47,145 nt of DNA from Acetobacter fabarum (GTDB taxonomy: Bacteria; Pseudomonadota; Alphaproteobacteria; Acetobacterales; Acetobacteraceae): contig NZ_WOTG01000014.1 in the NCBI RefSeq assembly GCF_011516925.1, positions 1 through 47,145 on the forward strand, read 5' to 3'. The translations under genes and the position numbers were made by a program. Shown piece after piece: positions 8,724 to 16,196 of the stretch. Position 1 is the stretch's first letter. The number at the start of each line of letters is the position of its first letter. The notes beneath the pieces were generated by a model. It was not told where the DNA came from. It did no database searches and was given only the letters and a program-made list of their open reading frames with translations.

Positions 8724-9122
8724 ATGGGCCGGTTATCAGCGACCTCTGTAAAAGCCACCAAAGAGCCTGGACGCTACGGAGATGGCGATGGGCTCTATCT
8801 CGTCGTGACGCCGTCAGGCAGCAAATCCTGGGTTTGCAGGGTTCAGAAGAACGGAAAGCGACGGGATATCGGATTAGGCAGCGTCAAGAAGGTACCCTTG
8901 GCCCTCGCAAGAGAGCGTGCCGTTAAAACGCGAATGCAGGTCGAGGTCGGAATCGACCCCGTCTCAGAGCGCCGTAAAGAAGCGGGTATGGCCATCACCG
9001 GACGTTGGGCTTCTGCACGCAAGAACGCTCCTGACAGACGCAGTGTCTCGCGTTGTGTCGTGGCGAGCCCGAATAAGAGTCCGCTTACAAGCGCCACGAA
9101 CAAGATGATGAGGAACCCCTGA
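8724..9122 (+). pseudogene. Truncated P4-type tyrosine integrase (DUF4102 arm-binding domain only)
   Basis: Residues 1 to about 87 match the N-terminal arm-DNA-binding domain of P4-type integrases (KEPGRYGDGDGLYLVV, KSWVCRVQKNGKRRDIGLG, ALARERA, GIDPVSERR). After that the reading frame continues into unrelated sequence, and neither the core-binding domain nor the catalytic R-H-R-Y domain appears anywhere in the island. A full integrase would be about 400 aa. Its position 137 nt from the tRNA is normal for this family. The deletion joins it to conjugation-gene sequence and leaves the island without its own recombinase. Confidence 0.8.
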
Positions 9123-9172
9123 CGCGCACGGGCGCCGCTCTCCGCGCGTCGAAGGGCGCGCAAAGCTTGGGC

Positions 9173-11902
9173 ATGACCAAAGACAAACGACAGCGTAAAG
9201 CCGCTGCTGAGCTGGCAGACCGCTATATCAGCGGCACGCAACTCGTCTCAGCCCAAACGCTCGCTAAGGCCACGACCAACCCCGATGATCCAGCGGCACT
9301 CTTCATCGGATCAGTGCCGATCCCGCGCGGTTTTGAAACCCGCCATTTTGAAATGGATGGCTCGACGGGGTCCGGCAAGACCACAGCCATGCGCCAGATG
9401 CTTGATGGCATCGAGGCCCGTGGCGAGCCTGCGATCGTCTATGACATCTCCGGCAGTTTCGTCGCTCAGTATTATAACCCCGTGCGGGGCGACATCATCC
9501 TCAGCCCTTTTGATGCCCGCGGGGTTTATTGGAACCTCTTCGACGAAATCCAGCATCCGGCGGATGCAGCGCGTCTTGCGCGCTATCTGATCAATGAAAC
9601 TGGTGACCGGGATCGGGATGTCTGGTTGGAGACAGCGCGCATCCTGGTCGCCAATATCCTGCGCCAGCTTTGGGAAGAACAACGCGGAACACCGACCGCG
9701 TTGATTGAGGCCCTGCAATATATGACGAGCGAGGAGCTGGGCCGATGGCTGGCGCATACCTCCTCAGCACGCACCTTTGCCCAAGATGCAGAACGTGCCA
9801 CAGCCAGCGTGCTCTTCATGCTCGCCAAGGCGGTCAACCTTCTGATGTTCCTGCGAGCCGATCCGGAACCGGGCGCGACAAGCTTCTCTTTTACTGCGTT
9901 CTTCGGTGGCCTGGACAAGCACAAAGGCGGAACACGCGCGCCTTGGGTCTTTGTGCCGCGCAAGGAAGATTACTTCGAAGCCGTCAAACCGCTCATGGCG
10001 CTGTGGCTCGAATGCGCGGCCTCGGCGACACTGGCTTTGCCGCCCTCGAACACGCGTCGTTTGTGGTTTGTGCTCGATGAGTTCCCCGATCTTCCCCGCG
10101 TCGACAATATGACGCGTCTGCTCCCCCATTGGCGGAGTTTAGAGCCCCGCGCTCTGTATCAACTCCAAAAGCAGCTTGGTGCGCTTTATCGCCAGGAATT
10201 GGCGCATGAGGTGACAAAGCTGGGCTACGAGCTCACCAAAGGCAAAGATTCGAGCTTTGAGATTGCCGCTCTCTCTCCTGGGAGCTTGGAGGCATTTAGC
10301 CAAAGAGCGCAGGCGATTGAGGCTCAACTGGCGGAGCGTGGGAAGTCGCGCGCTCAGGCGAGTGCCGCCGAAAAACAGACGATCGCGCTTGATACCCGCC
10401 AGACCAAAGAGGCCGTGCCCCAGGCTGAGCTCGTGCAGGCCTGGAGAGAGGCCGCAGACTCAGCCGGTCTGACAGAGGAAAAGCGCCGTCAGCTTGTGGC
10501 AGAGGCTCAGGGGCGCCTGGCGGCGCAAGCCGATCAAGAGAGTTCCAACACGTTTGGCCGGGAGCTGTTAGCGGATCAAGCTGTTGCTCAAGGGGCGGCG
10601 ATGCTGGGCGAGCGCAATTCTGTCTTTGCCACGACAGCGCTGCATGAGGCGGCAGGACGTTTTGCGCTTGGCTCGATCAGTCAGGCCGAGATTGCTGAGG
10701 CGATCACGCGGGCTGAGACGGCTGGCGGGCTAGAGAGACGGACCTATCTTGATTATCGGGGCGCCGCCTTTGACGGCATGACGACGGCGGCCAATATCGC
10801 CAATGAAATGACACTCTTGCGGTTGGAAGAGGACGGACGCCACAAAGCCGCTCCCATTCTCTCACCCCTTGAGGCGGGAAAAACCGTGGCTCAGGCTGAG
10901 CAGCGCTCAGTCCTCAAAGCGCACGCCTGGAATGAGGAGCAGCGGACTGCGACCGCGCAGATCCTCACAAGCCGCAATCAGATCGTTGGACTCCAAGGCT
11001 ACGCAGGCACCGCCAAGACCTCAACCGTTCTGGCAACAGTGGCGAAAAGCGCGGAATTGCAAGGCTATCGCGTCACGGCCCTGGCCCCGACCGCCTCAGC
11101 CGCGCAGGTTCTGGGAGATGCGCTCGACAGTCGGGCCGATACCTTGGCGCGGCATCTGCTGGCATCAGGACGCCCGACCTCCCAGCCTCAGCTCTGGATT
11201 GTCGATGAGGCGTCGCTTGTCTCTGCAAAGGATATGGCGAAGCTGCTGAGCACAGCGCAAAGCCACCGAGCGCGGGTGCTTTTGGTGGGCGACATTAAAC
11301 AGCTTGGCTCCATTGAGGCTGGAGCCGCTTTTGAGCAGCTTCAAGAGGCGGGCATGGAGACGGCCAAGCTGACGACGATCTTGCGCCAGACCAATGAGCA
11401 TACGAAGGCGGCTGTAGAGGCCAGCTTGGAGGGGAACGCCAAGAAGGCCTTGGAGGCCTTGGACCGTGGCGGCGGGCGTGTGGTGGAGATTGCCAGTCGT
11501 GAAGCCCGTTTTGCGCAGATTGCTGCGGATTATGCAGCTCTCAGCCCAGAAGAACGGCAGAAAACGTTGGTCATTGAGCCATCACGTGAAGGACGGGATG
11601 CTCTAACCAAGGGCATTCGGAATAAACTCATCGAAAGCGGTCAGCTTGGCGCTGAGGCTCGGGTTTTTGCCAATGCGGAGAGTTCGGCCACGCATCTTTT
11701 GGAGCAGAAGAGCTTCTATGTGGCCCTCTCACGCGCCAAGGCGGAGAGCGTGCTTTACACGGATGACCGATTTGAAATGCAGGTCGGACTTCAGGAGCGG
11801 GTAGGAATAGGGACTCTCGCAGTTAATAAACTCGAAGCTAAAATTCAGGGCGGTAAAGTCCGACATAGCGACAAGGTCCAGAAAATAAGCCTCGCCATGT
11901 GA
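9173..11902 (+). pseudogene. In-frame fusion of TraD-type coupling protein and TraI (MobF) helicase half, internally deleted
   Basis: The 909-aa product is a composite. Residues 1 to about 318 are the ATPase part of a TraD/VirD4-like type IV coupling protein, with Walker A GSTGSGKT (63-70) and Walker B LWFVLDEFPDLP (about 297-308). From about residue 320 (WRSLEPRALYQ) it continues as the middle and helicase part of a TraI/TrwC relaxase: ELAHEVTKLGYE, FEIAALSPGSLEAFSQR, helicase Walker A GYAGTAKT, LWIVDEASLV and VLLVGDIKQLGS. The N-terminal relaxase domain with its catalytic tyrosines is absent. A second in-frame gap appears around residues 827-831: GQLGAEA is joined directly to VFANAESSATHLL and FYVALSRAKAE, skipping the usual 2B/SH3-like region. 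The last 40 residues are not TraI-like. ATG at 9173 used (TTG at 9167 also possible). It may be expressed but cannot act as relaxase. Confidence 0.75.
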
Positions 11903-12151
11903 AAATTTTTCTGATGGTGGACCTAATGGGTTTTCAAAAGGCTTAGCCAATGACTCAGGCTCTGGATATGGACGAGATAACAACGAGGCCGTCTAGCTGG
12001 AACTATACGTAAAACGAAGCACTTCTTCCTCTGATTTGACAGAAGAGAAGTGGGAATGCCTTGCGACGTCCTTAGTAAGCGGCAGCTAGCCTTTTAATGA
12101 GTGGCACGGTAGTATAACCCCTAAATTTTGCTCGTAGAAAGTGTCGATAGC
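11903..12151. other. Scar between conjugation remnant and AT-rich cassette
   Basis: GC content falls through this 249-nt stretch. No ORF with recognisable similarity is present. TATAAC at 12113-12118 could serve as -10 element for the helicase gene, without a convincing -35 box. It probably contains the junction between two acquisitions. Confidence 0.45.
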
Positions 12152-14281
12152 ATGGAAATCATCAAGGGCTCAGCCAAGAAGCCGGTATCTACCGATCGGT
12201 TGGTAGAGATTTTTGAGAGGCATTTTTCCGACGAGCAAGGTGTTCTCTATGTTGGCTATCCCGTCTTATCCACACCAGACGATGCTGTATCAATCGATGC
12301 TCTCCTTATCTCCAAACGACATGGTGTGATTGCTTTCCATCTGATCGAAGGCAAGGAAGCAGGGTCATTTGGAGACGTGCAGGACGACATTGGAAGTCTG
12401 CTTGAGACCAAACTAAAAGCTCACAAAGCTCTGCGAAAAGGAAGAAATCTTCTTGCCGAGCCATATACAATCACTTATGCGCCAGCAATAAAATATCTTC
12501 CTGATGATGAAGATCATATTATTGCTAACGACTTAAATTTAATAGAAGAGATAAATAAAGTAGACTGGGAAAATCCATATCTTTATGAGTCTGTCCTTTC
12601 TGTTATTCAGTCTATTTCTACTATTAGAAGAAATAGACGGCGCAGAATAAACAAAAAATCAGATTCCCATGGCGCTGCACTTCAGGCATTAGAGGATTCA
12701 ATTGCAAATCTTGATTCTAGGCAAAGCAAAGCAGTAATTGAAACAGTTAAAGGCGTTCAGAGAATACGAGGGCTAGCTGGTTCTGGAAAAACTATTGTTT
12801 TAGCATTGAAGGCAGCTTATCTACACACTCAAAATCCCGACTGGAAAATTGCGGTAACCTTTAATACACGCTCATTAAAAGAACAGTTTATTCGTCTCAT
12901 AGAAACTTTTGTTCTGGAACAAACTGGAGAACCACCTAACGATAATTTAAAGGTAATAAATGCTTGGGGTGCGCCAGGAGGAGAAAGTAGATCTGGTATT
13001 TATTATAATTTTTGCTTAGAAAATGGTGTTGAATACATTGATTTTCAGGCGGCAAAAAATAAATACGGATATGATAAGGCATTCTCTGGAGCTGTTACTT
13101 CAGCACTATCGTCTACAAAAAATTGCAAACAGCTTTATGATGCAATTTTGATTGATGAAGCTCAAGATTTCGACGCTTCATTTTTGAAGCTTTGCTACCA
13201 TTCGTTAGGCGCTGATAAGCGTCTTGTATATGCATATGACGAGCTTCAGTCACTTACAGATGCTAGCTTACCTTCCCCGGAAGAAATTTTCGGAAAAGAT
13301 AAGAAAGGGCAGCCTCTAGTAAAGTTTGACGGATCTGTCGAAAGCCAAGATATCATTCTTGAGAAATGCTATCGTAACTCCAGGCCTGTCTTGGCATCCG
13401 CTCATGCGCTTGGTTTCGGCATATACCGTACTCCAGACCCCAAAACTAACACCGGCCTTACCCAAATGTTTGATAGGGCGGAACTTTGGATAGATGTCGG
13501 ATATCAGGTTACGTCTGGAAACCTTGCGGATAACCAAGAGGTCACTTTAGCCCGTACACCTGAAGCGAGCCCAGCCTTTCTAGAAAATCCATCTAGTGTA
13601 GCGCCTTTGATTTTCTTTCAAGAATTTTTAGATGCCGATGAGCAAGCACAGTGGATTGCCTCGCAAATCATCAAAAACCTGAAAGAGGACGAGTTAAAAG
13701 CTGACGACATTATTGTTATAAATCCAGACCCTCTAAGCACCCCAAAACAAGTTGGTCTTATTCGAAAAATATTGTTTGATAATGGAATACCATCTCATCT
13801 TGCTGGGGTGGACACCAGTTCAGACGTATTTTTCAAACCAGATGACGGATCCGTTGCTTTTACAGGAATATTCCGGGCAAAAGGTAACGAGGCTGGTATG
13901 GTCTATGTAATAAATGCTCAGGATTGTTACAATTCATTTGGGGAAATAGGAAAGGTCCGAAATCGTTTATTTACGGCTATGACGCGCAGTAAGGCTTGGG
14001 TGCGTGTAGTCGGGCATGGAAAAAATATGCGTCTTCTTAAATCTGAATACGATCGTGTTGTTGAAAATAATTACCAGTTAAAATTCATTTATCCAAATTC
14101 TGATTTACGTGCGAAGCTTCGTGTTGTGAATAGGGATATGTCCCTCGAAGAGAAGAAGCATGTAAAAGAAGGGAATGCAGCCGCAAGCGCTTTGCTTAAA
14201 CAGCTATCTAAAGGACAAATACAATTAGATGATCTATCTGAAACTGTCCTGAACGAGCTTCGCAGACAATTAGGACAATAA
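12152..14281 (+). CDS. SF1 DNA/RNA helicase with nuclease-like N-terminal domain; helicase of a helicase-DUF2290 defence cassette
   Basis: At 709 aa (ATG at 12152; a TTG at 12128 would add eight residues) this is a UvrD/Rep-like superfamily 1 helicase: Q-motif LDSRQ (188-192), Walker A GLAGSGKT (207-214), Walker B LIDEAQDF (333-340), motif III VYAYDELQSL (359-368), motif IV-like CYRNSRP (406-412), motif V FTGIFRAKGNEAGMVYVINA (about 570-589) and motif VI RLFTAMTRSK (605-614). The first 150 residues read like a NERD/PD-(D/E)XK fold: Asp49 in SIDALLIS, then a hydrophobic strand ending in Glu66-Gly-Lys68. Base composition is AT-rich compared with all neighbours, so it was transferred. It lies 2 nt ahead of the DUF2290-like gene. 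I recall the same pairing being described as an anti-phage system in phage-satellite hotspots (Rst_HelicaseDUF2290, Rousset and colleagues 2022). Defence function here is inferred from that. Confidence 0.8.
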   Translation: MEIIKGSAKKPVSTDRLVEIFERHFSDEQGVLYVGYPVLSTPDDAVSIDALLISKRHGVIAFHLIEGKEAGSFGDVQDDIGSLLETKLKAHKALRKGRNLLAEPYTITYAPAIKYLPDDEDHIIANDLNLIEEINKVDWENPYLYESVLSVIQSISTIRRNRRRRINKKSDSHGAALQALEDSIANLDSRQSKAVIETVKGVQRIRGLAGSGKTIVLALKAAYLHTQNPDWKIAVTFNTRSLKEQFIRLIETFVLEQTGEPPNDNLKVINAWGAPGGESRSGIYYNFCLENGVEYIDFQAAKNKYGYDKAFSGAVTSALSSTKNCKQLYDAILIDEAQDFDASFLKLCYHSLGADKRLVYAYDELQSLTDASLPSPEEIFGKDKKGQPLVKFDGSVESQDIILEKCYRNSRPVLASAHALGFGIYRTPDPKTNTGLTQMFDRAELWIDVGYQVTSGNLADNQEVTLARTPEASPAFLENPSSVAPLIFFQEFLDADEQAQWIASQIIKNLKEDELKADDIIVINPDPLSTPKQVGLIRKILFDNGIPSHLAGVDTSSDVFFKPDDGSVAFTGIFRAKGNEAGMVYVINAQDCYNSFGEIGKVRNRLFTAMTRSKAWVRVVGHGKNMRLLKSEYDRVVENNYQLKFIYPNSDLRAKLRVVNRDMSLEEKKHVKEGNAAASALLKQLSKGQIQLDDLSETVLNELRRQLGQ

Positions 14282-14283
14282 GC

Positions 14284-14964
14284 ATGTCCGATATTAATGC
14301 TGTTGCGCAAGAAATTAGAAATTTGACCTCTAATTTGATAGGCGTTGGATTATGCGTCGATCAAAATTTTCCAAAGATTTCAAAGAGGCCTTCTAAAGAG
14401 GGACAGATAACAGAAATATCTATATCTGGTTTATCCGAAATTTCTGCTGCGCTGCGGCACAGGCCTTATTTAGAAACCTATAATGAACTCGGAAGTGAGC
14501 GTTCTTTTAATATGAAATTAATTGACGGTGCACTTATTCAAATGAGATATTTGTTTTCTCGAAAAGAACTAAAAAAACACGTTTTATCTTTTCTACCTTC
14601 TCCAGATCTCCTTGAATATCAAAATGAACCTGAAATTTATGAAAACGATATATTATATTCTGAAATAATACTTAAGGATATTGTTACTTCTCCAATTAGA
14701 TTTGATTACGACGCGGATGCTTCAGTAGACTATATTCACCCAACCTCGCATTGTACATTTGGGCAATATAAAAATTGCCGCATACCGGTGTTGGGTGCAT
14801 TGACACCATTTAGATTTGTTAATCTTATATTGAGGTCTTTTTATAATACGGCATTTAACGAACGTTGTTCTGACTGGTCGGCAACAACAAAAGATTTTTC
14901 ATATACTCTTACAAGTCGAGAACAGGCTGATATGCATTGGTCATTCGGCAGAGCCGATATGTAG
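14284..14964 (+). CDS. DUF2290-like partner protein of the helicase
   Basis: The 226-aa protein starts 2 nt after the helicase stop, with AGGAC about 8 nt before its ATG, so the two are almost certainly co-translated. It has no signal peptide or membrane segment. The central and C-terminal part carries a pattern I associate with DUF2290: RFDYDADASVDYIHPTSHCT, then NCRIPVLGALTPFRFVNLIL, RSFYN, with invariant-looking His, Ser-His and Arg residues. N-terminal residues 1-60 are helical and may be a docking part. Biochemical activity of the family is unknown to me. AT-rich codon use matches the helicase, so both were acquired together. The family assignment comes from memory of the motif, not from a search. 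Confidence 0.7.
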   Translation: MSDINAVAQEIRNLTSNLIGVGLCVDQNFPKISKRPSKEGQITEISISGLSEISAALRHRPYLETYNELGSERSFNMKLIDGALIQMRYLFSRKELKKHVLSFLPSPDLLEYQNEPEIYENDILYSEIILKDIVTSPIRFDYDADASVDYIHPTSHCTFGQYKNCRIPVLGALTPFRFVNLILRSFYNTAFNERCSDWSATTKDFSYTLTSREQADMHWSFGRADM

Positions 14965-15018
14965 AAATTTTTCACTCCACAAATGCGGATATGAAGCTTT
15001 TATTAGTGGCTGATTTTA

Positions 15019-15028
15019 TGTGGGAATA
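15019..15028 (+). promoter_or_regulatory. Candidate integrase arm-binding site near attR
   Basis: TGTGGGAATA, the same 10-mer as at 8713-8722, lies 62 nt inside the right att core. Two identical 10-mers at opposite ends of a tRNA-integrated element suggest arm-type sites for the lost integrase. Confidence 0.4.
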
Positions 15029-15089
15029 AAAAATATAATCTATGAAAATATTCAATGATATCAGCTTTTTAATTGATATTTTTGGCAGA

Positions 15090-15104
15090 CTTCCCCTCCG
15101 CCAA
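15090..15104 (+). repeat. attR: second copy of the 15-bp repeat
   Basis: CTTCCCCTCCGCCAA is identical to the end of tRNA-Ser at 8574-8588, in direct orientation. No other part of a tRNA is found here, as expected for the right end of an element inserted in a tRNA 3' end. Confidence 0.88.
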
Positions 15105-15317
15105 AGTCTTCCTGAAATCACATTTATTCTGCTGCAACGTTACTGCAGACCATAAACGTATGGCCTTGCTCAACCTGTCTGTGTTGGGTGGCAACGACAA
15201 TGCATGCCCGCAGGTCGGCCTGATAGATTGGATTTTTCTGGCCTGCGACCTGTAGGCTCCGGTCTTTTTATGCCATTCAGACTAGACTATAACACAACGG
15301 CATAGTTTAGATTCTGA

Positions 15318-16157
15318 ATGTTTCTTATTCCATTCCTTATTCTGGTCATGGCGCTGACAGATATTGCAGGCTGCCACTTTGCCGGACTTGATTTTACCGG
15401 CTTTGCAAGACCTTTTCTTATTTGTCTTGTTTCTGCTCCCATCGCAATTTTTTATTCCTTTCTGCGACCTAGCAAAATTATTGTAGAAGCCATTCTTTAC
15501 GTTCAGGCGTGGATTCTTTTTTCATTATTAGGATCCATCCAGACCTACCTTGCTTGCACGGTAGGGGGGCCAACGATCGATAAAACCCTCATTACTCTAG
15601 ACCGTCTTGCCGGATTTGACTGGCCCGCCTGTTTTAGTTTCGTACGGTCTCATTCCATTTTATATAATTTTCTTGCCCTGTTTTACGGCACTCTTCTTGT
15701 TCAGATTGTTATCAACATTCTTATATTTTCTTTTTATGGGGACCAGAAAAGAAATAGAAGAATGCTATTGTCTGCTATTGCCGCGATATTTATTTCCAGT
15801 TTTATCGTGATAGTTTTTCCATCACTCGGACCATTTTATGCATTCGGATATTACAGCAAAGGTGTGCCGGGAAGTGAATATGTTTATACTTTTCTAGCAC
15901 TTAGAGATAGCGTGGCACCCCATACATTCTCGCTCGACCACATGGAAGGCCTGTATAGCTTTCCATCTTACCATATTGTTCTTGCTATTATTTTTACTTA
16001 TTACAACCGCGGGTTACGCAGTTTTTACCCTTTTGCTGCTGTAAATTGCATTATGGCCATATCCACCATTCCCGTAGGTGGGCATTACCTGATGGATGTC
16101 CTGAGTGGTGCTCTTGTGGCCTGTGTGGCCATTCCCCTAGCTAATAAATTTGCCTGA
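15318..16157 (+). CDS. PAP2-superfamily integral membrane phosphatase/phosphotransferase
   Basis: The 279-aa protein has several hydrophobic helices spread over its length. Two motifs of the PAP2/Aur1-like phosphatases are present: SFPSYHI (about 212-218), with the catalytic histidine, and STIPVGGHYLMDVLSG (about 250-265), with the second His and the Asp. The classical first motif KxxxxxxRP is not evident, which is typical of the Aur1/inositol-phosphotransferase-like branch. The substrate is probably a lipid-linked phosphate or phospholipid headgroup at the outer face of the inner membrane. GC content is lower than in the surrounding housekeeping genes although it lies outside attR, so it may be an older acquisition. 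It converges on the ABC exporter gene. Confidence 0.8.
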   Translation: MFLIPFLILVMALTDIAGCHFAGLDFTGFARPFLICLVSAPIAIFYSFLRPSKIIVEAILYVQAWILFSLLGSIQTYLACTVGGPTIDKTLITLDRLAGFDWPACFSFVRSHSILYNFLALFYGTLLVQIVINILIFSFYGDQKRNRRMLLSAIAAIFISSFIVIVFPSLGPFYAFGYYSKGVPGSEYVYTFLALRDSVAPHTFSLDHMEGLYSFPSYHIVLAIIFTYYNRGLRSFYPFAAVNCIMAISTIPVGGHYLMDVLSGALVACVAIPLANKFA

Positions 16158-16196
16158 AATGACGAGCGCACACCTCATGTCATCCGGTTTTTCATT

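Larger units (their letters stand above)
8574..15104. mobile_element. Decayed 6.5-kb genomic island in tRNA-Ser
   Basis: The segment between the two 15-bp repeats contains an integrase fragment next to the tRNA, conjugation-gene remnants and an AT-rich two-gene cassette. None of these resembles the flanking housekeeping genes. The first part (to about 11900) is moderately GC-rich; the cassette (12152-14964) is clearly AT-rich, so the island itself is a mosaic. With no intact integrase catalytic domain it should no longer excise by itself. Size, tRNA target and integrase type fit a P4-like or ICE-derived island that shrank by internal deletions. Confidence 0.85.
14965..15317. other. Island right end, attR and original tRNA-Ser downstream flank
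   Basis: This 353-nt gap is very AT-rich up to about 15080, then contains attR at 15090-15104. Beyond attR lies what was probably the native sequence downstream of tRNA-Ser. CAGGTC and GACCTG (about 15211-15252) can form an imperfect hairpin followed by GGTCTTTTT, a possible displaced tRNA terminator. The short ORF 15073-15255 crosses attR and is not credible. Confidence 0.5.

Noticed and set aside
8843..9241. Minus-strand ORF with a hydrophobic segment (FLIILFVALVSGLLFG)
   Set aside because: It overlaps the integrase fragment and the island junction. It may be a scrap of a conjugation gene but has no start or family support.
15073..15255. 60-aa ORF after the cassette
   Set aside because: It crosses attR, so its sequence was created by the integration; no similarity recognised.
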